64,000 nucleotides of DNA, taken from assembly GCA_965112735.1 (NCBI GenBank), contig OZ218956.1, forward strand, positions 1,364,001 through 1,428,000, written 5' to 3'. This document shows, piece after piece, positions 34,233 through 44,553 of the stretch. Numbering within the stretch: position 1 is the stretch's first letter; the number at the start of each line of letters is the position of its first letter. The notes under the pieces were generated by a model. The model did no database searches. It saw only the letters and a program-made list of their open reading frames with translations, and was not told where the DNA came from. The position numbers and the translations under genes are program-made. Source of the stretch: Phaeosaccion multiseriatum. Its lineage: Eukaryota; Ochrophyta, other classes.

Positions 34233-35985
34233 ATGATTTTGATTTCTCGAACGGAAAAAAAAAGGATGAGGTTCGCTGTGGTGAGCTTCAACGCCAATAA
34301 TGCCCCTGTGACGCCAGAGGCCTGCGAAAAGCTCTTCGCTGGCATCGCTGGGGATGATGAGGAAGGGGGATTCGACGCCGTAGCCGTGGGTCTTCAAGAG
34401 TGTGGCGAGCGACCTCGAAGACTCATCCCGCCCATGCCCAGGGAGTACTTTGAGAAGGAGGAGCAGGAGCGACGCCGAGTGAATGCAACACATGAGAAGG
34501 TTGGCGGTGATGAGGGCGACGGCATTAATTATGGGGGTTTTTTGAGGGGCGACGAAGCGGGCTGCGAGGATCTTCTCAGCGCGGTCCAGGACCGGCTCGG
34601 GTGGTGCGACCTGGCGGCTGATGTGGCTATGGGGGAGCCCAAGTCCAAGGATGTGGAGGAACCGGCAGCAGGGGTCGGGTGGTACGGCTTCATCCGACTC
34701 TTGGTCTTCCTGAGGAAAGGTGAGGGGGAGTCACGTGGCACGGGTGGGTGTGGGAGAGTATTTTTTCTTGTACATGGAACAAGTCTGCCCTTTTTCTCTG
34801 CGCATGACAGATTTGTGCCTCCCTGCCTCCCTCTCCATCACGACTGTCTGCTCCCTTCTTTCCTCCTGCCTCCTCGTCTCAGGGAAGTATCCAAATCCCG
34901 ACATCACCACAATGGTCCTACCTCAGGGGGACAAGGAGAGTCACTTGTGTGACAAGTACGGGGGTGTTGGTTATCCCCCCAACAGGGCGCCTGACAAGGG
35001 AGTGGTAGCCGTGCTTCTGGGCTGTGAGGGCTTGCTCTTGGTCAACGGACATCTCTGTGGCACCAACAAATACTGCGTGTCGGAGGCTGTGTTTGATGAG
35101 GTGAGACTGCAGCAGCTCAAGGGGGTGCAAGCAGGCTTGGAGCAGTGCTTGCCTCCTCTACCACCAGCAGCAGAAGCAGCAGCAGAAGCAGCAGGAGAAG
35201 CAGCAGCAGCAGTTGGTGATGCAGCAGCAGGCGGAGCTGTGGGCCGGTGTCGACTGGTGCTCCTGGGGGATCTGAATTTCCGCGTCGAGGTGTTTTCACA
35301 GCCTGACGCCAAGGAGAAGGGCGGGCAGGATTTCCAAGCCGTCGTACGTCTACTCGAAGGTGCAGGAGAAGGAGGGGGGCAAGGTGGGGGTGAGGAGGAG
35401 GGCCAGCAAGCAGCGATTGGCTCCCGGGCTGCCGCACAGACAGAGAGTGCAACCGCCAAGACACTGAGACAGCTGTACCTCGAGAATGACCGGCTTCGGG
35501 CCCTCATGTCCGAAGGAGGGCCTCAGTGCCCGGAGCTGCTACGGGGATGCATAGACTGCCTGGGCGAGGCCTTGATGAAGGCCGCTCCGGGACAAGAGCA
35601 ACAACAACAACAACAACAACAACAAGGTGCAGACAGCAGCAGCACGAAGACGGGCAAAACCAACGGCAACCCCAATGCCCATGCCCCTGCCCATCCTACG
35701 GACCATGCCCCGGCTCTGATATTCCCCACCTTCACCTTCCGGCCCAACGCTCCGTGTCCGCGGCGTTACAACAGCAAACGCACCCCCTCCTGGACCGATC
35801 GTATCTTGCTTCGCGGTTTCCGCCCCCGCGCCTGCGAGTTCCGTTCGGTGAAGGACCTTTTGATTAGCGACCATGAGGCCGTAACATGCACATTCGGACT
35901 GGACTCTTGGGGACCCACCGACCCCGAGGAGCAGTTGGTGATACAGCAGCAGGAGCAGCAGCAGCAGCCTGAGCAACAGCGGTAG
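34233..35985 (+). CDS. Inositol polyphosphate 5-phosphatase-like enzyme
   Basis: Enzymes of this endonuclease/exonuclease/phosphatase superfamily remove the 5-phosphate from phosphoinositides or soluble inositol phosphates using Mg2+. Exons: 34233-34719 and 34883-35985; 1590 nt, 529 aa. A second in-frame ATG at 34266 (MRFAVVSFNANN) is also plausible. The N-terminal strand SFNANN and GLQECGE supply the metal-binding Asn and Glu. Signatures further on are LVNGHLCG, LLGDLNFRVE, FPTFTFRPN, KRTPSWTDRILL and ISDHEAV, all in family order. A linker between GDLNFR and FPTFTF is expanded with poly-Gln. Two copies of the dispersed motif occur (AAVGDAAAGG and EEQLVIQQQ), the second at the extreme C-terminus. 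I see no lipid-binding or membrane domain, so substrate preference is open. Confidence 0.9.
35210..35227 (+). repeat. Dispersed motif copy in 5-phosphatase, read as VGDAAA
   Basis: CAGTTGGTGATGCAGCAG has one mismatch and lies in a GCA/CAG repeat between conserved blocks. Confidence 0.8.
35932..35949 (+). repeat. Dispersed motif copy in 5-phosphatase, read as QLVIQQ
   Basis: An exact consensus match, sixteen codons before the stop. It reads in a different frame from the copy at 35210 in the same gene. Confidence 0.85.
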
Positions 35986-36195
35986 GCAAGCAAGCGCCTG
36001 ACTGGACTGAACAGACAACCTTGAGATGTTGCTGAATCCGGAAATCCGTACTTCTGATCTTTAAAATAAAGTGTTGTGTGTTGGAGCAAAATTCGGGACC
36101 TCGACGTACACAATGCCCCTCCTCCGAAACAGCCACGCGAGCGCTTTAACAACCCAATTTAACCACCCAAGAAGAGAAGCAGAGCGATCGATGCC

Positions 36196-36314
36196 TTGGC
36201 TCCAGCAGAGGGGACCCTTTGGAGGACGGGAAAGCCTGTGCTTTTGCGCTTCATGTATTCATAACAAAGCACACGGGTTTCTCATCTCCGAAGACATCCC
36301 TCTGCGGGAGCCAA
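36196..36314. mobile_element. 119-bp element with terminal inverted repeats (copy 1)
   Basis: It starts TTGGCTCCAGCAGAGGG and ends with the reverse complement of TTGGCTCCCGCAGAGGG, so the ends pair over 17 bases with one mismatch. A second, diverged copy in the same orientation begins 213 bp downstream. The interior shares a run around CATAACAAAGCAC. I see no coding capacity and no clear target-site duplication. It looks like a miniature inverted-repeat element. Confidence 0.55.
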
Positions 36315-36408
36315 TAGGTACAACTCGGCGTCTCGTGTTGGGTGGCTGGGGTGACTCGCGCGGCTGTCTCGGAGGGGTGTGGGGGGATGGAGGAGAAGCA
36401 GTTTCCCC

Positions 36409-36526
36409 TTGGCTCCTGTAGAGGGGCGCTTTGGGGGTTTGTAAAGCCTTGCTTTCACTTGATATTATATTCATAGCAAAGCACGGGTTTACCGATGGTC
36501 TCGAGGGTACCCCTTTGCTGGAGCCA
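36409..36526. mobile_element. 118-bp element with terminal inverted repeats (copy 2)
   Basis: This is a direct-orientation relative of the element at 36196. The left end TTGGCTCCTGTAGAGGGG matches, as reverse complement, the right end TGGCTCCAGCAAAGGGG. The interior (TTCATAGCAAAGCACGGG) is recognisably similar to copy 1 but diverged. Confidence 0.55.
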
Positions 36527-36654
36527 CAGTACTAATTGCCTTCTCTTTTAAAGCTCTCTTTCCTACCTGGTATGGCTAATGAGCTTCTCTATTTCTAATA
36601 AGCTTCTCTAGTTGGAGCTCTCTTCCATGAAAAGATAAAAGGAAAATATGTGTG

Positions 36655-36868
36655 GATGTATGTATATATGTATGTGTGTATGTATGTATGTATGTATGTA
36701 TGTATGTATGTATGTATGTATGTCTATATGTGTGTGTATGTATGTGTATGCGTATATGTGTGTATGTATGTATGTATGTATGTATGTGTGTATGTATGTA
36801 TGGATGTATGTATGCATATATGTATGTATTGTGTATGTATGTCTAGATGTGTGCATGTAGCTATGTAA
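36655..36868. repeat. TGTA microsatellite
   Basis: About 210 bp of TGTA repeats with scattered substitutions lie just downstream of the flavoprotein stop codon. Confidence 0.85.
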
Positions 36869-36908
36869 ATACATGTATACAACATGTGCGTGTGCGACTT
36901 GCTTGTGC

Positions 36909-39733
36909 TCAGTCATCATCCTCAAAGACCTCCACCCCCTGCGAGTAAAGCAAGGCCGGCAGGAGGAAAGTAGACACCACGCCCTGGAGACTGAGCGAGA
37001 GCGCTTGCACCCACCCCAAGGGCCCCCCAGCCACCGATTGGAACGCATCTGAATCGTTGCAGTCGGGCACGGAGGCGGGGAAGTACCAGCCCCAGGGAGG
37101 AGCCACTCCGAAGTGCTTGTAGCAGAGTTGCAGGGCGGAGAGCGCTTGGATCTCGGAGGCCTTGTTGGTGGCGGAAAGAGTGTGGCCTGAGAGGGGTTGG
37201 GGGGGAGGGAGGGAGGAGAGGGAGGAAGGGAGAGAGGGAGGAAGGGAGAGAGGGAGGGAGGGAGGGAGAGAGGGAGAGAGGGAGGGAGAGAGGGAGAGAG
37301 GGAGGGAGAGAGAGAGGGAGGGAGGGAGGGGGTGTAATGTGAGGAGGGGTGCGCTACTGGCCGCAGGAGATGTGCGGGGCTTGGCTGCTACTGCTGTGCT
37401 CCTTGCCCATGCCCCTTGCTTCTCACCGCAGTAGTGGATGCCGCTCTTCCCATTGAGACCTCGTCCTCCTCCTCCTTCTGTCTTGTCAATCATCATCGCT
37501 TCCCTCACTCTCCGATAGGCGGGGGTTGCTCTGACCCAGGGATAGCTGGTAGAGGCAACAATGCCGGCCCCTTCCCCTTCCCCTTCCCCTTCCCCTTCTT
37601 CGCCTGCTCCTTGCTGCTCCATCCCTTCTCCAACTTCAAGCCCAAGGCCGCCTTCTGTCCTGCTTTGTGGTGGTCTATCTCCGTCCCCGCCTCGACCTGA
37701 ACCTTTTGCTACGCCTCGTTGCCGCATGTCGCCTCCTGCTGCTGCTGCTGTATCACCAACGGCTGTATCACCAACTCTCGCACCGTCGCGCCCTCCCTTT
37801 CCTTCTTGCCCTCCCAAGGCCCTCCCCAGCAAGATTCCGTGGTGCGGTGTGCCCCTCGGATAGGACACGGACAGAACGGGCACCCCAGCCCCAGACAATC
37901 CCTCCGGGGCCGGAGGGGAGATCTCCGAAACATCGAACAATCCGAAGACGGCTGCGGCAGTCGAAGTGGCGGTGAGGGGGAGGACCAGTGGAGACACAAG
38001 AGTTCATAGTACAGTCGGAGTCGCGGCGAGGGGGAGGACACGTGGACGCACAAGAGCACAAAGTACACACACAAGCACACAGTGCGTAAGCACACAAGGA
38101 GAAAAAAGAAGAGAGGGGGAGGATAGAGGGAGAGGAGAGAGAGAGAGGTCCAGGAGAGAGAGAGAGGTCCACTGATTACGTCAGCGAGAGTGTCATGATG
38201 TCTATTGGGGTGATGAAGACAAATAGTGACGCGGGGTTGCCTTCAAGGAAGAGAGGCCGTCAGGAGAGGAGAGGAGCAAGAAAGGACAAACGCGCAGGGT
38301 GGAGAGGCGTCAGGAGAGGAGAGGAGCAAGAAAGGACAAATGCGCAGGGTGGAGAGCGTCTCACGTTCGTGTCGGTTGTCCCACTTCACCTCCTTCGCAT
38401 CTCCTTCGCTGACGGGGGGGGAGGGGAAGGCGGGCCATCGAGAAGAAGAAGGACGGAGGATAGTCACTGACAACATTGGGGGGAAGGGGGGGGGGAGGGG
38501 GGCACGATGGTAGAGGGAGAGGAAGAGGCAGCGGAGGAGGAGGAGGAGGAGGAGGAGGAGGAGGAGGAGGAGGAGGAGGAGGAGGAGGAGGAGGAGGAGG
38601 AAGGAAGGGCAGGAGTAAGAGCAGAGTGCGAGACGATAGAGACGCAGGGCGAGGAGAGAGAGTGATGAGGAAGATCAGACTCTCGACGATATAAAGTGAG
38701 TTAAGGCCGAGATTCTAGATGATATGCGTGGATAACTACCTGCCATCGGGGGGCAGAGGGGTAGGGGGGAAGGTGCAGGGCGGAAGTGGTACGCGTGAGG
38801 GAGGAGGTAGAGCAGCGGTGAGGGAAGAAGGCAGAGCAGCAGTGGTATGCCCAGTCACACACCACTCAACAAAATGCAGCAAGCAGACGTACCAGTGACC
38901 GCATCGCTTTGGATCTCCCCCAGGACCCGTCTGTGCTCTTCAAACGCCGCCTCCTCCGGCGAGAGAAGAGACCGCGCAATGTGGGGATGAATGGACAAGA
39001 TGACGTCATCGAAGTGTTCCTCTTCGGCCGTAACAGTGACCCCGCTGCTACTTGAGGGGGTGGAGTAGTGGACAGTAAGACAGCTACCATTTCCTCCTCC
39101 TCCTCCTCCTCCTCCTCCTCCAGCTGCTCCGGAAGCCCCTCCTCCTCCCCTGGTGATGCCCCCTACCTCCGCCCCGAGTCGCACCTCTCCGCCACGCTCC
39201 TCACACCCCTCCTTGAGGCCATCGGCAAGCTTGGTGTAGTCCGTGACATAGTACGCCGCCAGGGGGTCTCCGGTCTTGTCTTTCAGGCCCTGTAGGGGGG
39301 TGGGCCGGGGGGGGAGGGGAGGGTTCGGACGGGCTTGGCTGGGAGGAAGAGAGGCCCAGCTCAGGGGGGCAATGCATCAATACATTGACATATATGTGTG
39401 GACAGTGATCACATTCAAACTGCTCCCATCCCCCTCGCCCGCCTCAGCTGTACGCTCACCTGCTCCAAGCCATCGATATGCGCCAGCACCAACGGCAGGA
39501 CCTTGGGAGGCGCCCTCTCCATGGCCAGCCTGCGGTACAGACTGAAGGGGGAGGCAAGGGAGAGTGAGAGGCCGACATGTCAGTCTTCGCTTGATGAGGG
39601 CCTCCGAGTTGGGGCATGGATGTACATGTGACACTTACTCACCCGAGGATGCCCGCGTCGATTTTGGAGGGTAGACGGCCCTCACACAAATCAAGCACCA
39701 GATAGCGGAAGAACACCTGTGTTTGGCCTCATC

Positions 39734-39766
<33 letters not shown>

Positions 39767-41029
39767 GGGGGGGGGGGGAGCGTGCGTGTGTTGGTGTGCG
39801 TGTGTATATGTAAGTGTGTTTTTTTGTATTCGACAATGACAATTCATCACGTCAACGGTCACTCACTCACTCACTCACTCACTCACTCACTCACGCACTC
39901 CTACCCACTCACTCACTCACTCCTTCACTTTCTCACTCACTCACTCACTCACTCACTCACTCACTGATCTAACTGCCGGGCAAGCTTGCTCTACAATACA
40001 CTCACTCACTCACTCACTCACGCACGCACTCACTCCCTCTCTCCCCCTCTCCCTTCTTCAACCGAGCCCACCTGTGTGATGAGCAGGGAGCGGCATACCC
40101 CAATGTCGAGGGACAGTAGCATCTCCTCGCTCTTGTCAAATTCGAACGTCTTGACAGCCCATGCCACCAACGCTACGAACTGCGGCGAAAACTTGTTGCC
40201 CCCTCTCCTTCGATGTCCGCTGCTGCTGCTGCTGCTGCTACCGCCCTCACGGAAGAAGCTTCCAAAGGAGGCACCGGCTTGGACGTAAGAGAGAAAGAAG
40301 AATCGGAGACCCTCCATCCAGATGGACGGGGAGAGGATGACCGACAGCGGAGGCTGAAAGGCCCTGCCATCTGTTGATAGTGCAAGACTTGTCGTTAGCA
40401 AGAGCGATTACGAGTGAGGCTTGGCGGAACTACGAACACACAAATACCACCACAACATTCGATTGAGCTTGAGTAAGACGTATCCTCACAGCAGCACAAC
40501 CGTTAAAATGAACTTAGACCCAAGTCTCCCGCGTGGATGGTGCAGCTACTCAGACCTCAGGCCCCACCTCGTGTGGAGCTAAACATGCGGAATATGCCCT
40601 TTTCAGTGTTCGGGCCGAGGCCCACCGGCACTTGCTCCAGACCGAGGTGCTGGATGAGTTGTCGCATGTTGAGAAACAGCCCTGAGTGAGTGAGTGAGGG
40701 AGTGGGTGAGTGAGCGAGCGAGTGAGTGAGTGCTTATGACCATCAAATGACTGTTCCTAGTGCTTTAGTGCATACCATGGTATTGAGTATAGGACTAAAA
40801 GTGCCATCAGCAGTGAGAGAGGAGGGAATGAGGGAGGAGTGAGCGAGTGAGTGAGTGAGTGAGTGAGTTAGGGAAGCACTCACCCATATGAGTGGCGTGG
40901 CCGACGCTAAGAAGGCGGCCTTCGTCCTCGATATGGTGAATCATCCCTCCATGTCGAGTGCTCGCTTCAAATACCGTAACATCGTGCCTCTTTGATCGGA
41001 GGGGAGAAGGAAGGAAGGCAGGGAGGAAA

Positions 41030-41065
<36 letters not shown>

Positions 41066-41454
41066 GAGAAAAGGGCGAAAGAATTGGGTGGATGACTTTA
41101 GTTGGAACGGGGGGCAGGTGGTTTGACCTTGGGCCCTGTCCTTCTCATTCTTTTACCACGCCTTGACTAGTACAGCACCTGCGAAAGCACGTATCCGCAC
41201 AGCAGCCCAGAAAGACCGCCCCCAACGATGGCTATCTTGCGCTTTGCCTCCTTGTTCAAGGTGCTCGCAACGCCCTCGGCGGGAGATGCAGCAGCAACAA
41301 CGGCGGCAGTCCGAACAGGAGGCCTCGCTCTCATAAGCCTTCTCTCTCTTAGGGCCTGTAAATTGAAAGAAGAGCCGTGCCAAAGGAGGAGAGGGAAACA
41401 AAATAGGACAGGCCAGTGTTGCTGCTGCCGCTGCTTACGATGGAGTGCCTTCAT
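36909..41454 (-). CDS. FAD-dependent amine-oxidase-superfamily protein, likely plastid-targeted
   Basis: This is a flavin-binding oxidoreductase of unknown substrate. Exons: 41454-41179, 40989-40884, 40681-40568, 40370-40072, 39716-39643, 39541-39460, 39289-38893, 37951-37427, 37186-36909; 2151 nt, 716 aa. The Rossmann FAD site is KIAIVGGGLSGLLCGYVLSQ (residues about 72-91), followed by the ribose-binding DVTVFEA and GGMIHH. Typical blocks follow: HFDDVILSIHPHIARSLL and the C-terminal GIHYCGHTLSATNKASE. It most resembles predicted NAD/FAD-binding proteins of the flavin amine oxidase group. The N-terminus has a hydrophobic core (VLFCFPLLLW) followed by SSF and an Arg/Ala-rich stretch, as in heterokont bipartite plastid presequences. 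Exon 8 includes a Gly/Glu-rich insertion and a tandem pair of the dispersed motif. Two short tandem duplications lie in the preceding intron. Confidence 0.82.
37205..37330. repeat. GGGA/GAGA microsatellite in intron
   Basis: An imperfect GGGAGAGA-type repeat fills most of the last intron of the flavoprotein gene. Confidence 0.7.
37745..37777 (-). repeat. Tandem pair of the dispersed motif, read as VGDTAVGDTAA
   Basis: Two motif cores lie back to back with a 16-base period (TGTATCACCAACGG then TGTATCACCAACTC on the + strand). Both are in sense orientation to the flavoprotein gene. Confidence 0.8.
37958..38065. repeat. 54-bp tandem duplication beside a splice acceptor
   Basis: Two diverged copies of a 54-bp unit (37958-38011, 38012-38065; shared core GAGGGGGAGGAC) lie in the flavoprotein intron, immediately upstream of the exon 8 acceptor on the minus strand. 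Confidence 0.65.
38258..38357. repeat. 50-bp perfect-like tandem duplication
   Basis: Two copies with a 50-bp period (CGTCAGGAGAGGAGAGGAGC start) differ at one or two positions. They lie in the same long flavoprotein intron. Confidence 0.8.
38533..38602. repeat. GGA microsatellite in intron
   Basis: A near-perfect GGA repeat of about 70 bp lies in the flavoprotein intron between exons 7 and 8. Confidence 0.8.
39858..40032. repeat. CTCA microsatellite in intron
   Basis: ACTC repeats, interrupted once, lie between exons 4 and 5 of the flavoprotein gene. The adjacent 39738-39780 holds a TG then G run. Confidence 0.75.
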
Positions 41455-41718
41455 GACACCCGAACATGTAGAAGAATGTAACAAAGTGTAAAAGTAAAAG
41501 GGAGGAAAGATGGCACCAGACGCGGCTCCCCTCAATCCGATGCCGTCCATCCCCTGAACCCTCTTCTCTCCTTTGCAACAGACTGACTCTACTCGGAGGC
41601 TTCAGATCTTCCTCAGCCTCCCTTCTTCCTTGGCGCGTGCTGCTGGGGGGCGTGGCCCGACTAGCGAGCACCGCACCAGCAGCAGCAAGGTGAAGGTGGA
41701 TATCATAGGGCGGCCTCT
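41455..41718. promoter_or_regulatory. Head-to-head spacer, flavoprotein and mL53
   Basis: About 264 bp lie between opposite start codons. It is a presumed bidirectional promoter; no specific elements were recognised. Confidence 0.4.
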
Positions 41719-42424
41719 ATGAAGTTCACTCGGACGCAGGCAATCCACTACTTCAAGTACGTGAAGAAGGTCCATGTGCTCTTCATGCCATTCGACGGAG
41801 GCGCTTGCTCAAGTACCCGAGAGTTCTGGCTACAGGCAAGAGAGAGAGCGGGAGAAGAGAGAGGGGAACAGAGAAAGAGTGAGAGGGAGGAAGGAAGGAG
41901 GAGCAGGAGCAGGACCGGGTGCTCCATCACGGTCTCTAACAGGACACAGACCATGGCAGAGGCGGCTGGGAGGCATGATGGAGTACAGGGAGGGGGGATT
42001 ATCGCGATACAGGGCCACGGGCGGGCCACGGGCGGGCCACGGGCGCGACAGTGCAAGGGATGGGGAAGGGATGGGGGGGCGAACAAAGAGACTACACTTT
42101 CCGTTGGTTTTTGTTGACCGACGTCTTACTCTCCAACGCGCATTATCTGGCTCTACTTCCCGCGCAGGTGAACTCCTCGCGACTGCTGAAGGTAAATCCC
42201 AAGTGCGAACTGAAGATGACCGTCGCCAACTGGCCAACTTGGCCCAAGGTGAGAGAGCTTGGCGGGGCTTCGGGATTCGCTTTGTGGCTTGAGTGGGATC
42301 AGTCAGTCTTGCGAGGGGGTAGCGTGGGGGTAGCGTGCTGCCGTTGCTGTTTTACTCTTGCAGCCACACGCATAGACGGCCGCGTCAATAGGCCTTACGG
42401 GTTTTTTGTCAGGTGAAGGCAGTG

Positions 42425-42459
<35 letters not shown>

Positions 42460-42547
42460 GCTGCTGCTGCAGCTGCTGCTTTCCTGTCCGTCTGAGATCT
42501 CAGAAACCACTCGGGGATAGTACAGCAGGACAGAACAGCAAGGACGG

Positions 42548-42580
<33 letters not shown>

Positions 42581-42874
42581 GCACGCACGCACACCAACAC
42601 ACACACACACACACGCACGCACGCACACCAACACACACACCGGCACGCCTCCTGCCTCTCTGCGCTCCTTGTCTGCCCCACCCCTCTGCATACACATATC
42701 GAATCTCTTTGTCTCTCTCTGCAGGTGGACGTGAAGTTTGTGGACGGGCAGGAGATCAACTTCAACGCGCGGCATTACAAGGTTGAGGACATGTTCGAAC
42801 AGATACACCTCAAGGCCGAAACCATCGACACCAAGTACGTGCTGGCCAACAAGAGCATCGAGGACGAGATATAG
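41719..42874 (+). CDS. MRPL53: Mitochondrial large-subunit ribosomal protein mL53
   Basis: This small thioredoxin-fold protein of the L51/S25/CI-B8 group is part of the mitochondrial 54S/39S large ribosomal subunit. Exons: 41719-41835, 42168-42248, 42725-42874; 348 nt, 115 aa, the usual size for mL53. The N-terminus KYVKKVHVLFMPFDGGACSS matches the mL53 pattern VKxVxVxFxPF followed by SxRxF. It continues NPKCELKMTVAN and VDVKFVDGQEINFNAR, as in animal mL53. The first intron has a GC donor (CAG|GCAAGAG) and both exons join in phase 0. There is no obvious cleavable presequence, as is common for this family. Assignment rests on pattern similarity to the family across the full length. Confidence 0.85.
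42553..42640. repeat. CA microsatellite in mL53 intron
   Basis: CA and CACG repeats lie in the last intron of the mL53 gene. A CTA/CTG repeat lies just upstream at 42421-42475. Confidence 0.75.
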
Positions 42875-43327
42875 TGAAGATACCGATAGAAGAAAGGGGT
42901 GAACATCGAGGACGAGATGTCGTGATGATACCGTATGATGACAGCATACGAGTACGTGCATGGCGCCGCTGTTTTTCCTTGTGGGTGGGCCTCTGTCAGA
43001 GGGAAGAAGAGAAGACAGACGGAAGTAAGACAGAGTGTGGGAGGGAGGTAAGGCGGAGCGAGGAAGCGAACGAGAGGCACAAATGGTGCATGTGAAGGTG
43101 AGAGAGAGGCCGTCGCTTGTGCCACTCCTCAGCCCTCAGCCGGTCGGGCGTCGGGCATCCAACACCACCGTTGTACATAAAATGAAAAGGTGCGAACTAC
43201 ACTGCGAAGACTAAGCGTTTCAGGGTATGCATAACAATGGCACAGCATTGAATCGATGTTGTGGAAGGTAAGTGTTCATTCCTTGTCCGAGAAGGAGGCG
43301 ACGGGCTGCACAGAGAGAGAGAGAGTG

Positions 43328-43766
43328 TCAGCCCCATGCACGCCTAGCGGTTTTGCTCTAGGCCGCTAGGCCGCTCGGCCTTCGCCGATCTAGGCCTAGG
43401 CCGGCGGCCTCCGGCCGCTCTAGGCCGCTCACTTTTCAGACCTAGGCGGCCTCTAGCCCGCCTCTAGGCAGCCTCCCAGTGACCGTGGGCGCGTGCGTGG
43501 TGCCGCCCAGCCAGTGGGTAGCAGCACACCTGTAGGCCTGCACTCATCGTAGGGCCAGCGAGGCGGAAAGAAGACAACACGAAACAATCCTATGCAATAC
43601 ATTTGCTTAAAACTGATTCCTCTTTGCACTCTGGGCACTCCCACCGTCCGCCTAGTTTGCGTCTGCCCTAGGCCGCGGCATATAAATAGGCCGAGGGCCT
43701 ACGGCCCTCGCTAGGCCGGGCAATTTTCCCAAATAGGCCTAGGCCGCTAGGCGTGCATGAGGCTGA
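43328..43766. mobile_element. 439-bp non-coding element with 23-bp terminal inverted repeats
   Basis: The left end starts TCAGCCCCATGCACGCCTAG. The right end is its reverse complement over 23 bases with one mismatch (TCAGCCTCATGCACGCCTAG). The interior is rich in GGCC and CCTAGG palindromes (TAGGCCGCTAGGCCGCTCGG). A related left portion recurs at 47647. No transposase is encoded, so it looks like a non-autonomous DNA element or foldback repeat. I see no clear target-site duplication. Confidence 0.65.
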
Positions 43767-43903
43767 TCTTTTTTCACCCTACTCCTCACTCGGATCGCCT
43801 TGGGGTCTGAACAGACCCCCTTCAGATAGAAAACAGGGCAGACAGCTTATTGCTCCATTGCGCGCAAACATGTGCGGGGCCGCCTAGTTCGGGCCAGCTG
43901 GCT

Positions 43904-44003
43904 GGTGGATGGCACTGGATGGCTGGCTGGTGGATGGCACTGGATGGTTGGCCTGGTGGATGGCACTGGATGGCTGGCCTGGTGGATGGCACTGGATGGT
44001 CAG
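43904..44003. repeat. 26-bp satellite, four copies
   Basis: GGTGGATGGCACTGGATGG recurs at 43904, 43929, 43955 and 43981, with periods of 25-26 bases, in the same tail-to-tail spacer. Confidence 0.8.
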
Positions 44004-44553
44004 TCAGTCCAACAGTGATCGTAATAACAACGTCTTACACATTTTGCGTTTATCGATGTAACCTAGCTACACGCGGCAATAGCCGCCACGACTTTTCTAC
44101 TTGTAATACAGAGACAAATTGTATCCTCCGAAAGGCAGGTGTCCTCTTCCATAACAGCCCGCCCCCCCCCTCCTCCTCAAGTACCCGAGACGGGCGCCAT
44201 GGCGTGGCATGACATGATGCACAGGGCGACTCAACTGACGTGCTCCTCCCCCCGAGCCCCACAGGCAGACCGTACAACACTCGCCCCCTCTCGCACCACC
44301 GCCCTTGCTTGTACCAATCGCTCCGTCCGACACCTTTCCTACCCAAAATGGACGTGTGTGCTCGCGTTTACGTTAAAAATGAAGTTTTGTCTCAGCAACA
44401 TGGCGTTGACCCTGCTGCACCCTCTTGCCCCTTCTTAAAGCAGACGCCAGAATCAGCCCCGAGACCCGCCCCAACGCCCTGAAACCGAAAAGTAACCCCC
44501 CCACCCCCCCCCCCTCTTGTCCTTGACTTGCTTCTCGCAAACAACTTCCCCAC

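Larger units (their letters stand above)
35986..36908. other. Tail-to-tail spacer with repeats, no gene seen
   Basis: This spacer separates the 5-phosphatase stop and the flavoprotein stop. It holds two short inverted-ended elements and a TGTA microsatellite, listed separately. The rest is AT-richer than the genes and shows no coding signal. Confidence 0.6.
42875..44553. other. Tail-to-tail spacer with transposon-like repeat, no gene seen
   Basis: About 1.7 kb separate the mL53 stop and the stop of the secreted-protein gene. It contains the 43328-43766 element and a 26-bp satellite. Elsewhere I see no coding sequence with family similarity. Confidence 0.6.

Noticed and set aside
36648-36868. 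Met/Cys/Val/Tyr-rich small proteins
   Set aside because: They are translations of the TGTA microsatellite in several frames.
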